Below are positions 35,749-45,025 of a DNA stretch of 64,000 bases, in pieces (position 1 is the first letter of the stretch; the number at the start of each line of letters is the position of its first letter). The DNA is from Muricoccus nepalensis. GTDB lineage: Bacteria; Pseudomonadota; Alphaproteobacteria; Acetobacterales; Acetobacteraceae. The stretch spans positions 32,568 to 96,567 of the forward strand of contig NZ_RCZP01000002.1 of NCBI RefSeq assembly GCF_006438825.1. The letters run 5' to 3'. Below the pieces are notes generated by a model that did no database searches, was not told the DNA's origin, and saw only the letters and a program-made list of their open reading frames with translations. The translations under genes were made by a program, and so were the position numbers.

Positions 35749-36305
35749 GCCACGCCCCTCCAGGGATTGGGCAGGGCGAGGCGGCGCATGACGCGCGCCT
35801 CCGCCCGCTCCATCCGCCGCGCCTCGCCGGCGCGGAGATGGTCGTGGCCCGCGAGGTGCAGGACCCCGTGGGCGACGAGGTGGGAGAGATGCGCCATCAC
35901 GCTGCGACCGGCGGCGCGCGCCTCCCGCCGCACCGTGCCCAGCGCCAGCGCCACGTCGCCGGGCATGCCGGGGTGGAGCGGGGGGAAGGAGAGGACGTTG
36001 GTGGGCTTCGCCTTGCCGCGGTGGTCGCCGTTGAGTCGCTTGACCTGCAGGTCGCCGGTCAGCAGCACGGTGACGGCGCCGTCGATGCCGGCCTCCTCAA
36101 AGGCGGCGGCGGCGGCGCGGCGCGCCACTTCCTCGACCCGCGGCACGGCGGACCGCCAGGCGGGGTCCTCCAGCACGACGTCGATATCGTGCTCCCACCC
36201 GGGGAGGGGCTCCCCGGGCGTCTCGTCATCGTCCCGGCCGGCGTCGCGACCGGGGGGGATGTTATTCGGCCCGGCGGGTGTTCCGCCGGGCGGGCGACTG
36301 CCCAC
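35745..36305 (-). CDS. ybeY: Endoribonuclease YbeY
   Basis: 186 aa single-strand RNase needed for 16S rRNA 3' maturation and ribosome quality control. The zinc motif H-x3-H-x5-H is at His146, His150 and His156 (HLVAHGVLHLAGHDH). An N-terminal Pro/Gly-rich extension of about 38 residues is unusual. The start is GTG at 36305, with AAGGAG inside the end of phoH; a later start that removes the extension is possible. Confidence 0.93.
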   Translation of the reverse strand: MGSRPPGGTPAGPNNIPPGRDAGRDDDETPGEPLPGWEHDIDVVLEDPAWRSAVPRVEEVARRAAAAAFEEAGIDGAVTVLLTGDLQVKRLNGDHRGKAKPTNVLSFPPLHPGMPGDVALALGTVRREARAAGRSVMAHLSHLVAHGVLHLAGHDHLRAGEARRMERAEARVMRRLALPNPWRGVA

Positions 36306-36312
36306 CGCTGCC

Positions 36313-37392
36313 TTACTCCTTCAACCTCGCGCGCGCGGCGCGGCCATCGGCCGCCTCCTGCTCCGCCCGCCCATAGGCCGAGACGATGCGCCCGACCAGG
36401 GGGTGGCGCACGACATCGCCCTCGGCGAAGCGGGTGACGCCGATTCCCTCGACGCCGTCGAGGATGGAGAGCGCCTCCACCAGCCCCGACTTCTGCCCCG
36501 GCGGCAGGTCCACCTGGGAGGGGTCGCCGGTGATGACCATGCGCGTGCCCTCGCCCATGCGGGTGAGGAACATCTTCATCTGGGCCGGCGTCGTGTTCTG
36601 CGCCTCGTCGAGGATGGCGAAGGCGTGGGCCAGCGTCCGGCCGCGCATGAAGGCGAGGGGGGCAATCTCGATCTCCCCGGACACGAGGCGGCGCGCCACC
36701 TGGTCGGCCGGCATCATGTCGTGGAGCGCGTCGTAGAGGGGGCGGAGATAGGGGTCGACCTTCTCCTTCATGTCGCCGGGCAGGAAGCCCAGGCGCTCCC
36801 CGGCCTCCACCGCCGGGCGGGAGAGGATGATCTTGTCGACCTGGTTCGCCATCAGGAGCGCCACGCCCTGGGCGACCGCGAGGTAGGTCTTGCCGGTGCC
36901 GGCGGGGCCGACGCCGAAGACCATCTCGTGGCGCTGGAGCATGTCCATGTAGGCGCCCTGCGCGCGGCTGCGGGCGGCGATGGCGCCCTTGCGCGTGCGG
37001 ATCGCGGGCTTGTCGGCCAGCGGCAGGCGCGGGTCCTCCGCGGGGCCGTCGGCCATGCGGAGCGCGGCCTCGACATCGGCCATTCCGGTGATCTCTCCCT
37101 TCTCCAGGCGTTGCCAGAGGGCGCGCAGGACCGATTCCGCGAGCCCCGTGCCCTCCGCGCCGCCCGAGATCGTCGCCCGGTTGCCGCGGGAGGCGATGCG
37201 AACCCCCAATCGTTGCTCGATCCGCGCGAGGTGCCGGTCGTGTTCCCCGTAGAGCAACGGCAGCAGCGCGTTGTCGTCGAAGGTCACGGTGACCGTCCGC
37301 GGCAGGTCCGGCGCGAAGGCCGGGTTGCGCGGAAGGGCGCGGGGATCGGGCCGGAGGGCGATGCCAGCGGCGGGGGCGGCGGCCTGGGTCAA
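36313..37392 (-). CDS. phoH: PhoH-like ATPase
   Basis: 359 aa. An N-terminal KH-like region precedes the PhoH P-loop domain: Walker [13 protein letters not shown] (about 159-170) and Walker [13 protein letters not shown]. PhoH proteins are thought to act in RNA metabolism together with YbeY, the next gene 7 bases on. The start is TTG at 37392, overlapping the miaB stop as TTGA. Confidence 0.93.
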   Translation of the reverse strand: MTQAAAPAAGIALRPDPRALPRNPAFAPDLPRTVTVTFDDNALLPLLYGEHDRHLARIEQRLGVRIASRGNRATISGGAEGTGLAESVLRALWQRLEKGEITGMADVEAALRMADGPAEDPRLPLADKPAIRTRKGAIAARSRAQGAYMDMLQRHEMVFGVGPAGTGKTYLAVAQGVALLMANQVDKIILSRPAVEAGERLGFLPGDMKEKVDPYLRPLYDALHDMMPADQVARRLVSGEIEIAPLAFMRGRTLAHAFAILDEAQNTTPAQMKMFLTRMGEGTRMVITGDPSQVDLPPGQKSGLVEALSILDGVEGIGVTRFAEGDVVRHPLVGRIVSAYGRAEQEAADGRAARARLKE

Positions 37393-38813
37393 GCGGCGGC
37401 GGACTCCTCAGTTTCTTGGCACGGGGACGCCATGGTTGCGGAGAGAGAGTTGGGGAGGGCGGCCCGCAATGTCATCGGAACCACCGCGCCCACCGGGGCC
37501 GCGCCTGTTGCATGAACAGGCTGGAGCCACGGGCTGCGGCCCGCCACCTGGCCGGGATGCCGCCCCGTGCCGGTGACCAGGACATCGACGACGCGCCCGA
37601 CGCAGGCGCGGTTGAACCCGTCCTGCTGCGCGCGCAGCACGGACTGCAGGGCCTGGAGCCGCGCGTCCTTCTCGGCCTCCGGCACCGCGTTGGGCTGGCC
37701 GGCGGCCGGCGTGCCGGGGCGGGCGGAGTACTTGAAGGAGTAGGCGCCGGCGAAGCCGACCCGCTCCACGAGCCGCATCGTGGCGTCGAAGTCGGCGGCG
37801 GTTTCGCCGGGGTGGCCCACGATGAAGTCGGAGGTGAGCGCAAGATCGGGGCGCGCCTCCCGCAGCCGGTCCGCGAGACGGAGGTAGAGGTCGGCCTTGT
37901 GCCCCCGGTTCATCGCGGCCAGCACCCGGTCGGACCCGCTCTGCACGGGGAGGTGCAGGTAGGGCATGAGGGCCGGGATCTCCCCGTGGGCCGCAATGAG
38001 GTCGTCGTCCATGTCGCGAGGGTGGCTCGTCGTGTAGCGCAGACGGGCAACGCCGGGGATTTCCGCCAGTTCCCGCAACAAGCGCGCGAGGCGCCAGGTC
38101 CCGCCGTCCTGTGACGCGCCGGCCCAGGCGTTCACGTTCTGCCCGAGGAGGGCGATCTCGCGCGCGCCGCCGGCCGCGAGCTGCCGGGCCTCGGCGAGGA
38201 CGGCCGCGGCGGGGCGGGAGAACTCGGCGCCGCGGGTGTAGGGGACGACGCAGAAGGAGCAGAACTTGTCGCAGCCCTCCTGGATGGTCAGGAAGGCGAC
38301 GGGGCCCTGGGTGGCGCGGGCCTCGGGCAGGTGGTCGAACTTGTCCTCGGCGGGGAAGTCCGTCTCGATCACGGCGCCCGCCGCGCGCGAGGCGCGGGCG
38401 ACCATCTCGGGCAGGCGGTGGTAGGTCTGCGGGCCGAGGACGATGTCGACCCAGGGGGCGCGGGCGGTGATCTCCGCCCCCTCCGCCTGGGCGACGCAGC
38501 CGGCGACCGCGATGACGGTCTGCCGCCCCTCGGCGGCGCGGGCCTTCTTCGTCTCGCGGAGCCGGCCGAGGTCGGAGAAGACCTTCTCGCTCGCCTTCTC
38601 GCGGATGTGGCAGGTGTTGAGGATGACCATGTCGGCCTCCTCCGCGCTCTCGGTCGGCGCGTAGCCGAGGGGGGCGAGGATGTCGGCCATGCGCCCGCTG
38701 TCGTAGACGTTCATCTGGCAGCCCCAGGTGCGGATCAGGAGCTTGCGCGCGGGCTTGCCCGCCCCGGGAAGGGCGGGGGTGGCGGCCGGGACCGGGCCGG
38801 TGGAACTGCTCAT
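37389..38813 (-). CDS. miaB: tRNA-2-methylthio-N6-dimethylallyladenosine synthase
   Basis: 474 aa radical-SAM methylthiotransferase acting on A37 of tRNAs that read UNN codons. The N-terminal cluster cysteines are in TWGCQMN, NTCHIRE and AGCVAQ; the radical-SAM motif is [13 protein letters not shown] domain ends the protein, with an extra Ala-rich tail of about 25 residues. The tRNA-Leu(TAA) in this window has A37 and should be a substrate. First gene of the miaB-phoH-ybeY-corC-lnt run. Confidence 0.95.
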   Translation of the reverse strand: MSSSTGPVPAATPALPGAGKPARKLLIRTWGCQMNVYDSGRMADILAPLGYAPTESAEEADMVILNTCHIREKASEKVFSDLGRLRETKKARAAEGRQTVIAVAGCVAQAEGAEITARAPWVDIVLGPQTYHRLPEMVARASRAAGAVIETDFPAEDKFDHLPEARATQGPVAFLTIQEGCDKFCSFCVVPYTRGAEFSRPAAAVLAEARQLAAGGAREIALLGQNVNAWAGASQDGGTWRLARLLRELAEIPGVARLRYTTSHPRDMDDDLIAAHGEIPALMPYLHLPVQSGSDRVLAAMNRGHKADLYLRLADRLREARPDLALTSDFIVGHPGETAADFDATMRLVERVGFAGAYSFKYSARPGTPAAGQPNAVPEAEKDARLQALQSVLRAQQDGFNRACVGRVVDVLVTGTGRHPGQVAGRSPWLQPVHATGAAPVGAVVPMTLRAALPNSLSATMASPCQETEESAAA

Positions 38814-38990
38814 GCGGAGGAAAACCCCTTCTCCCCCGGGCCTCCCGCCATGGAGGGGGCCTCGGGACGGGGCGATGTGCGGCGCGGGGCCTTCGAGGTC
38901 AAGAAAGACCCGGGCGCGGCGGAGGGGGCGCGTCCATTTCCGGAGCCTCGCGGATGGCGCCGCGTCGCGTCAAGCGCGAAGGCGGGATCC

Positions 38991-39911
38991 TCAGGGACGC
39001 TCCGGGCGGAGGGGGCGCGGCTCGCGGTTCTGGCGCAGCGTCGCGGCGCCCTCGGCCACCACCGCCTCGGTCACGGCGGCGAGGGCCTTGCGGTTGGGGA
39101 TGGCGCCCGGCGGCAGCGGCTCGTGCAGGACGACGGTGGCGCGCAGCCCCGCGTGGCGGACGAGGCGCCACACATGCGGGGCGATCTCCATGTTGCCGTA
39201 CCAGGCGAAGAGGGGCCGGTCGCGCCGGCAGGCCGGCAGGCCGCCCAGGCGGTCGAAGACGACCGAGACGGGGCGGATCACCGCCGCCTTCTCGGCGATG
39301 GCGAGGAAGGAGGAGCGGAAGGGCAGGACGCGGGTGCCGTCGGAGCTCGTGCCCTCGGGGAAGAGGATGAGCGAATCGCCGGCGGCCAGGCGCTCGCTCA
39401 TCTCGCGCGCCTCGTCGCCGGTGCGGCGGCGCGAGCGGGAGACGAAGACGGTGCGGCCGAGCCGCGCGACGAGGCCGATCAGCGGCCACTGCCCGATCTC
39501 GGCCTTGGAGACGAAGGCCGCCTCGATCGAGCCGCCGAGGACCGCGATGTCGAGCCAGGAGGAGTGGTTGGAAAGGTAGAGGGTGCGCGGCGCCGCCGTC
39601 CGCTCCCCCACCACGCGGAGCCGCATGCCGATGACGAAGCAGACGCCGCGCCAGTAGAGCCGCGCAAAGAGGATCTTCCCCCGGCCGGGCAGCAGCAGCA
39701 GCACGGCCTGGACGGGCATGCAGAGAAGGGTCCAGAGGCCGGCGACGAGCAGCCGGCGGACGGCCCGCAGGCGGCCGCCGAAGGGGCGGTCCCCCATCAC
39801 GTCGAAGGCGCGGCCGCCGGGCAGGACGCGGCGGAACCGGAGGGGGGTGCGGCGGCGGAGGCGGCCCGGCGCGGCAAGCGCGAGGGCGGGGTCGCTGGGG
39901 ACGGCGTCCAT
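38991..39911 (-). CDS. olsA: 1-acyl-glycerol-phosphate / lyso-ornithine lipid acyltransferase
   Basis: 306 aa PlsC-family enzyme. A hydrophobic N-terminal region (about 50-85) anchors it to the membrane. Catalytic box 1 is NHSSWLD and the substrate box is FPEGTSSDGTRVLPF, a canonical EGT motif. It follows an OlsB-like gene, and in alphaproteobacteria that pair makes ornithine lipids: OlsA esterifies the lyso-ornithine lipid. Dual use in phosphatidate synthesis is possible, so the symbol rests on context. The ATG at 39911 begins the conserved part. Confidence 0.8.
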   Translation of the reverse strand: MDAVPSDPALALAAPGRLRRRTPLRFRRVLPGGRAFDVMGDRPFGGRLRAVRRLLVAGLWTLLCMPVQAVLLLLPGRGKILFARLYWRGVCFVIGMRLRVVGERTAAPRTLYLSNHSSWLDIAVLGGSIEAAFVSKAEIGQWPLIGLVARLGRTVFVSRSRRRTGDEAREMSERLAAGDSLILFPEGTSSDGTRVLPFRSSFLAIAEKAAVIRPVSVVFDRLGGLPACRRDRPLFAWYGNMEIAPHVWRLVRHAGLRATVVLHEPLPPGAIPNRKALAAVTEAVVAEGAATLRQNREPRPLRPERP

Positions 39912-40014
39912 GCCCGCGGGGTTAGCCCGCTCCTCGGGCGGCGTCCATGCTGCCGGTTGGGCCACGGGTTGCGGCGTGGGCCGCGGTTCGGCCGGGCGGC
40001 CGGCGGGGGCGCGG

Positions 40015-40851
40015 CTAGAAGCCCGCATCCGCCTCCAGCTCGTCCTCGGCCTGGGGGCCGACCCGGCGCTCGTAGTGGCGGAAGTACTTGGCCGTGACCT
40101 GGTCGGTCTTCACGACGACGCAGACGTCGGTCGTGTTGAACTGCGGGTCGACCACCGCGCCGTCCCCGACATAGCCGCCGAGCCGGAGGTAGCCCTTCAC
40201 GAGCGGCGGCAGGTTCGCGAGCACGCGGCGGGAATCGATCGTCGCGGGGTCTCGCCGGTCCATCGGCACGCGCCGCCCGGGCAGGGCGCGCGGGCGCAGC
40301 GCCGGGGGAGCGAGGTGGTGGGCGTGGAGGTAGGTCAGCGGCTCGGCCAGGGCGTCCGGGTCCGTCCCGGGGAGGGAGGCGCAGCCGAACATGAGGGCGA
40401 TGCGGCGCTGGAAGACATAGGCCGCGATGCCCTGCCAGAGGAGCTGGAGGGTGCCGCGCGTGCGGTAGCGCGCGTCCACGCAGGAGCGCCCGAGCTCCAG
40501 CAGCCCGCCCTCCTGGGCGAGGATGGGGGAGAGGTCGTACTCGGAGGCGGAGTAGAAGCCGCCCACCCGGTTGGCGGCGGCGCGGGTGATCAGGCGATAG
40601 GTGCCGACCACGGCCCGCGCGCCCTCGCCCCGCTCGTGGTCGAGCACGAGGAGGTGGTCGGCCACGGGGTCGTAGGCGTCGACGTCAAGCCGGGAGGCGG
40701 CGGTGGAAGCGTCCGGCCGGGCGCCCATCTCCTCGTAGAAGACGCGCCAGCGGAGCGCCTGGGCCGCCTCGACCTCCGCCGCGTTCTCCGCGATGCGGAC
40801 GCCGAGCCTGCCCGCGCGCAGTTCCCCCAACCCGGGGGCGAGCCCGGTCAT
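40015..40851 (-). CDS. olsB: OlsB-like ornithine N-acyltransferase (GNAT fold)
   Basis: 278 aa. The sequence LRWRVFYEEMGA, followed by DHLLVLD and VVGTYRLI, then ELGRSCVDARYRTRGTLQLLWQGI is typical of the OlsB/hemolysin-like GNAT family that transfers a 3-hydroxyacyl chain from acyl carrier protein to ornithine. The downstream acyltransferase fits the second step. Its ATG overlaps the fur stop by one base (TGATG), so synthesis is probably coupled to Fur translation. Confidence 0.8.
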   Translation of the reverse strand: MTGLAPGLGELRAGRLGVRIAENAAEVEAAQALRWRVFYEEMGARPDASTAASRLDVDAYDPVADHLLVLDHERGEGARAVVGTYRLITRAAANRVGGFYSASEYDLSPILAQEGGLLELGRSCVDARYRTRGTLQLLWQGIAAYVFQRRIALMFGCASLPGTDPDALAEPLTYLHAHHLAPPALRPRALPGRRVPMDRRDPATIDSRRVLANLPPLVKGYLRLGGYVGDGAVVDPQFNTTDVCVVVKTDQVTAKYFRHYERRVGPQAEDELEADAGF

Positions 40852-41408
40852 CACCCATCCTTCTTGGGGGCGGCCGGCGCCGGGGCCGGGGCCTGCGAGG
40901 GGGAGGGCCGGGGGGCGCGGCGGCGGGCGTCGGGCGCGGGCACCGGGGCGCGCTTGCCGAACAGCTCCAGCCGCTGCTGGACGAGGGTGAAGCCGTAGCG
41001 CGCGGCGATCGACTGCACGAGGCGCTCGTGCTCGTCGTCCTCGAACTCGATGACGATGCCCGTGTCGACGTCGATGAGGTGGTGGTGGTGGCCGCGGTCC
41101 GCCGGGTCGTAGCGGGAGCGCCCGCCGCCGAAGTCGCGCCGCTCGAGGATGCCCTTCTCCTCCAGCAGCCGCACGGTGCGGTAGACGGTGGCGATGGAGA
41201 CCTTGCTGTCGAGCGCGATGGCGCGCCGGTACAGCTCCTCCACGTCCGGGTGGTCCTCGGCCTCGCTGAGGACCCGCGCGATCAGCCGGCGCTGGCCGGT
41301 CATCTTCAGGCCGCGCTCGATGCACAGGCGCTCGATCCGGGTGGGATCCCCGCCCTGCGGGCCCTTGCCGTGCGGCGCCTTGGTCTGGGTCTGGGTGGCG
41401 TGGTCCAT
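40851..41408 (-). CDS. fur: Fur-family metal-responsive regulator
   Basis: 185 aa. A winged-helix domain (about 22-95) with TGQRRLIARVL and SIATVYRTVRLLEEKG leads to the metal site region HHHHLIDVDTGIVIEF and a dimerisation domain. The structural CxxC pairs of E. coli Fur are missing, as in alphaproteobacterial Fur/Mur proteins, so iron or manganese could be the ligand. The C-terminus adds a Pro/Ala/Arg-rich tail of about 35 residues. It overlaps the olsB-like gene. Confidence 0.9.
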   Translation of the reverse strand: MDHATQTQTKAPHGKGPQGGDPTRIERLCIERGLKMTGQRRLIARVLSEAEDHPDVEELYRRAIALDSKVSIATVYRTVRLLEEKGILERRDFGGGRSRYDPADRGHHHHLIDVDTGIVIEFEDDEHERLVQSIAARYGFTLVQQRLELFGKRAPVPAPDARRRAPRPSPSQAPAPAPAAPKKDG

Positions 41409-41582
41409 GGTCTTCCCGTTCGGGCGGAGACTACCCCGCGAGGGCCCTCGCCGCCAAACAGGGCGATGAACCGGGTGGTGCCGGCACGGGCGGCCCGGGC
41501 CGATCGGACCGCAACGATTCCGTCCGCCCGCCGCGCCCGTGGCATGGGCCCGGCCGGCGGCGCAGGGGCGGGAGGGGCCGCC

Positions 41583-42038
41583 CTACTCCTTGGCGCCGCG
41601 GCCCCGGCGCGCGGCGCGCGGGCGGGTGCCGAGTCCGATCTTCTTGGCGAGCGAGGAGCGGTGCTCCGCGTAGGCGGGCGCGACCATCGGGTAGTCCGGC
41701 GGAAGGTTCCAGCGCTCCCGGTACTGCTCGGGCGTCATGTTGTAGGCGGTCTTGAGGTGCCGCTTCAGCATCTTGAGCTTCTTCCCGTCCTCGAGGCAGA
41801 CGAGATACTCGGGCGTCACGCTCTTCTTCACGGCGACCGCGGGCTCCGGCCGGGACGGCGCGGGCGCCTCGGGCGCGCGGCCGAGGCCGGCGAGGGTGCG
41901 GTGGACGTTCTCGATGAGGCCCGAAAGCTCGGTCAGGGGCACGGGATTGTTCGAGACATGGGCCGCCACGATCTGCGCCGTCAGGCCGAGAACGCCGGAA
42001 TCCGCTGTGTCCCGGGCATTGGCCGTGCTCTCCGGCAT
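41583..42038 (-). CDS. mucR: MucR/Ros-family transcriptional regulator
   Basis: 151 aa. LTAQIVAAHVSNNPVPLTELSGLI near the N-terminus is the MucR signature. The finger region reads CLEDGKKLKMLKRHL then TAYNMTPEQYRERW: Cys81 and His94 are kept, but the second zinc Cys is Asp84 and the last His is absent, like zinc-independent relatives. MucR proteins control exopolysaccharide, motility and cell-cycle genes. The ATG at 42038 has AGGAG 6 bases upstream and is preferred over a TTG at 42065. It is divergent from tusA. Confidence 0.9.
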   Translation of the reverse strand: MPESTANARDTADSGVLGLTAQIVAAHVSNNPVPLTELSGLIENVHRTLAGLGRAPEAPAPSRPEPAVAVKKSVTPEYLVCLEDGKKLKMLKRHLKTAYNMTPEQYRERWNLPPDYPMVAPAYAEHRSSLAKKIGLGTRPRAARRGRGAKE

Positions 42039-42119
42039 GACAATCTCCTGCATGGCAGTGTTCAACGGATCCGGCGTGACGTGGTGAGACGTGGTGGTCG
42101 AGTGTCGTGACCAGCATGA

Positions 42120-42133
42120 GGCAAGGACTTGCC
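42120..42133. promoter_or_regulatory. 14-bp palindrome between mucR and tusA
   Basis: GGCAAG-GA-CTTGCC is a near-perfect dyad in the 166-base divergent gap. A GACGTGGT direct repeat lies just to its left (around 42078-42096). Either could be an operator, for example for MucR autoregulation; no published consensus was matched. Confidence 0.3.
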
Positions 42134-42204
42134 GGCATCCCGATTCGCATCTGATCTACATCGTCCCGGGCGGCGTTAACAGAGAAGAGTTGAGGAAAAC
42201 AGCG

Positions 42205-42489
42205 ATGGCCAAAGAAATGATCGGCGGAAATGCCGCCCTGGATATGGCCGGGACTTGGACTCCTCAGGCGACCCTCGACATCACTCGCGAATCCTGCCCG
42301 ATGACCTTCGTCCGCACCCGCCTCGCCCTCGACCGGCTGGCGGCCGGGGAGGTGCTGCTCGTGCTGCTGCGGGGCGAGGAGCCGCGGCGCAACGTGCCGC
42401 GCACGGCGGCCGAGCAGGGCCACGCCGTGCTCGGGATGGAGGAGGGGCCGGACGGGTCCGCCCGGCTGCTCATCCGCAAGGGGGGGTGA
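42205..42489 (+). CDS. TusA-like sulfurtransferase family protein
   Basis: 94 aa. TLDITRESCPMTFVRTR contains the conserved Cys31-Pro32 of SirA/TusA proteins, which carry persulfide sulfur for tRNA thiolation and other pathways, followed by the helix and strand LAAGEVLLVLL. GAGGA precedes the ATG at 42205. It is divergent from mucR, and its last 20 bases overlap the end of rimI on the other strand. Confidence 0.85.
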   Translation: MAKEMIGGNAALDMAGTWTPQATLDITRESCPMTFVRTRLALDRLAAGEVLLVLLRGEEPRRNVPRTAAEQGHAVLGMEEGPDGSARLLIRKGG

Positions 42490-42922
42490 TGCGCAGCACC
42501 AGCGCGTCGCTGCCATCGGGGTAGTAGCGGCGCCGGAGGCCGACCTGGGCCGCGCCGGCGCGGGCGTAGAGGGCGCGGGCTGGGGCGTTGCGCTCGGAGA
42601 CCTCGAGGAAGAGGGCCGAGGCGCCCCGCCGCGCGACCTCGGCGACGGCGGCCCCGAGCAGCGCCCCGCCCAGCCCGGCCCGCTGCGCGGCCGGGTCCAC
42701 CGCGAGGGTGAGGACCTCCGCCTCCCCGGCCGCGGCGCGGGCGAGGACGAAGCCCGCCGGTTCCTCCCCCACCGCCAGGCCGAAGGCGCCCTCGAGCGCG
42801 AGCATGAGGCGGATCGCGGACTCGCCCCAGCGCTCCTCCGGCGGGAAGGCGGCGGCGTGCAGGGCGGCGAGCACCGGCGCCTCGGCGGCCGAGACGGGCC
42901 GTGGCGGCGGGGCGGGGGTCAC
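42470..42922 (-). CDS. rimI: Ribosomal-protein-alanine N-acetyltransferase-like GNAT
   Basis: 150 aa GNAT protein. The acetyl-CoA loop is VDPAAQRAGLGGALL, followed by LEVSERNAPARALYARAGAAQVGLRRRYYP typical of RimI, which acetylates the N-terminus of ribosomal protein S18. The start is GTG at 42922, overlapping the tsaB stop (GTGA). The tsaB-rimI order is conserved in many bacteria. Confidence 0.9.
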   Translation of the reverse strand: MTPAPPPRPVSAAEAPVLAALHAAAFPPEERWGESAIRLMLALEGAFGLAVGEEPAGFVLARAAAGEAEVLTLAVDPAAQRAGLGGALLGAAVAEVARRGASALFLEVSERNAPARALYARAGAAQVGLRRRYYPDGSDALVLRITPPCG

Positions 42923-43575
42923 GCGGCCGGTTCCCGCGGCGCGGGCGCGGGCGCGGGGCGGAGCGCGAGGGGCTCGGCGTAGACGGGCGCGGCCGGGCGC
43001 GGGCGGCCCGCCGTCAGGGCGCGGGCGGCGGCGGCGGCCAGGGCGGCGGCGTCCGGCAGGCGGCCGCCGGAAAGGAGCGCGTCCGCCCCCCGCGCGCGCA
43101 GCCGGGCCGCCGCCTGGGGTGCGGCGTCGCCCACCAGCACGACGGGGCCGCCGGGATGGGGAAGCGCGGCCTCCTCGAGCATGGCCGGCGCCTCGCCGGG
43201 GCGCTCCAGGACCAGGCCGCCGCGGCCGGCGGTGGTGACGGACCAGACCGCGCGCCCCCGGGCCTGCGCGGGCGGCAGGGCCTCGGCCAGCGCCTCGCCG
43301 GTGGTCACGCCGTGGCAGGGCACCCCCCACCCCGCCGCCAGGCCCTGGCCGAGCGCGAGGGCGGCGCGGATGCCGGTGAAGCCGCCGGGGCCGATGCCGA
43401 CGGCCACCGCGTCCGGCGGGCGGTCCTGGCCGGCCAGCACCTCGGCAGCCAGCGCGGGCAGGGCGGCGGGCTGGCCGCGCGCGCCCTCCCGCCGGGCCGC
43501 GGCGAGCACCGTCCCGTCCTCCCAGAGCGCCACCGAGGCGCCCGCCAGGGCGCCGTCCAGGGCCAGCAACCGCAT
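42919..43575 (-). CDS. tsaB: tRNA threonylcarbamoyladenosine biosynthesis protein TsaB
   Basis: 218 aa ASKHA-fold protein that partners TsaD in making t6A37 on tRNAs. MRLLALDGALAGASVAL, VGIGPGGFTGIRAALALGQGLA and the Ala/Pro-rich C-terminus fit the family. The ATG at 43575 has AAGGATGAG just upstream and begins the fold. Two 12-bp direct repeats (CTTGCCGGCCCC at 43589 and 43610, 21 bases apart) lie in the upstream region. Confidence 0.9.
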   Translation of the reverse strand: MRLLALDGALAGASVALWEDGTVLAAARREGARGQPAALPALAAEVLAGQDRPPDAVAVGIGPGGFTGIRAALALGQGLAAGWGVPCHGVTTGEALAEALPPAQARGRAVWSVTTAGRGGLVLERPGEAPAMLEEAALPHPGGPVVLVGDAAPQAAARLRARGADALLSGGRLPDAAALAAAAARALTAGRPRPAAPVYAEPLALRPAPAPAPREPAA

Positions 43576-43776
43576 CGCCTCATCCTTCCTTGCCGGCCCC
43601 GCCGGCCGTCTTGCCGGCCCCAATCTGTCAACTCCGGGCCGCGCCGGCCATGCGGGCCGATTGTGCCGCCGTCACGGGCGGGACAAAATGGGCGCGCAAC
43701 GAGGGGGTCGGGACGCGCGGATGACGAGGCCGGTGATGCAGCCCCCCGCGGGGCGCCGCGGGCGCCGGGCGCGGCG

Positions 43777-45015
43777 ATGAGGGTCCTTCTCGTCCATCCG
43801 AACTTCCCGGGCCAGTACGCCCACGTGCTGCCCTTCCTGGCGGCGCGGCCGGGCACCCGGGTCGCGGGGATCGGGGCGCGCGCCTTCCCGGTGCCCGACG
43901 GCGTGGACCTCCGCGTCTACGACCCGCCGCCGCCGCCCGGCGAGGAGGTGCCGCCGCGCGCGCGCCCGGCCCAGGCGGCGCTGGCGCGGGCCGAGCGGGT
44001 CGCGCGGCTCGCGATCGACCTCCGGCGGGGCGGCTTCGTGCCCGATGTCGTGCTCGGCCATATCGGCTGGGGGGACACGCTGTTCCTGAAGGACGTCTTT
44101 CCCCAGGCGCCGCTGCTGCTCTACGCGGAGTTCTTCTACAGCGCGACGGGCGCCGATGTCGGGCACGAGCCGGGCAAGCCCGCCACCCTGCAGGACGCGG
44201 TGCGCGTCCGCACGATGAACATGCCCCTTCTCTCGGCCATGGGGGGCGCCGACTGGGGGGCGGCGCCGACGCGCTGGCAGCGCGACCGCTTCCCCGAGTG
44301 GTTCCGCAGCCGCATCAGCCTCATGCACGAGGGGGTCGACACCGAGGTCTGCCGCCCGGACCCGGAGGCGCGCTTCGCCCTGTCCGACGGCACGGTGCTG
44401 CGGCCGGGGGACGAGGTCGTGACCTATGTCGCGCGCGGGCTCGAGCCCTACCGCGGCTTCCCGACCTTCATGCGCGCGCTGCCGGCGCTGCTCGAGGCGC
44501 GGCCGGGGGCGCGGGTGGTGATCGTGGGCGCCGACGGCGCGAGCTACGGCCGCCCGCCCGAGGGCGCCGCGAGCTGGCGGGAGGCGATGCTGGCGGAGGT
44601 CGGGCCGCTCGACCCCGCGCGCGTGCACTTCCTCGGCCGCATCCCGCACCCGGCGCTGCACGCGCTGTTCCGCGTCTCGGCCGCGCATGTCTACCTGACG
44701 GTGCCCTTCGTCCTCTCCTGGAGCGTGCTGGAGGCGATGGCCTGCGGGGCGCTGGTGGTGGGCTCGGCGACGCCGCCCGTGCAGGAGGTGATCGAGGACG
44801 GCGTGAACGGCCTCCTGACCGACCTCTACGACGCGCCGGCCCTCGCGCGGCGGCTGGCGGAGGCGCTGGCCGATCCCGCGCGCCACGCGCCGTTGCGGGA
44901 GGCGGCGCGGCGGACGGTAGAGAAGCGCTTCGACCTGAAGCGCGTCTGCCTGCCGCGCCAGGTGGCGGTGATCGACGCGCTGGCCGCGCGGAAGCGGCCG
45001 CTGACCTACGCGTGA
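43777..45015 (+). CDS. GT4-type glycosyltransferase
   Basis: 412 aa GT-B fold. The N-terminal domain begins VLLVHPNFPGQYAHVLPFLA. The C-terminal domain has LEPYRGFPTFMRALP, VHFLGRIPH and the nucleotide-sugar site SWSVLEAMACGALVVGS with the EX7E-like element. Members of this group build surface polysaccharides or modify proteins. Substrates cannot be inferred. It converges on the MarR gene with a 10-base gap. Its ribosome site is weak. Confidence 0.85.
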   Translation: MRVLLVHPNFPGQYAHVLPFLAARPGTRVAGIGARAFPVPDGVDLRVYDPPPPPGEEVPPRARPAQAALARAERVARLAIDLRRGGFVPDVVLGHIGWGDTLFLKDVFPQAPLLLYAEFFYSATGADVGHEPGKPATLQDAVRVRTMNMPLLSAMGGADWGAAPTRWQRDRFPEWFRSRISLMHEGVDTEVCRPDPEARFALSDGTVLRPGDEVVTYVARGLEPYRGFPTFMRALPALLEARPGARVVIVGADGASYGRPPEGAASWREAMLAEVGPLDPARVHFLGRIPHPALHALFRVSAAHVYLTVPFVLSWSVLEAMACGALVVGSATPPVQEVIEDGVNGLLTDLYDAPALARRLAEALADPARHAPLREAARRTVEKRFDLKRVCLPRQVAVIDALAARKRPLTYA

Positions 45016-45025
45016 GCGGCGGGCG

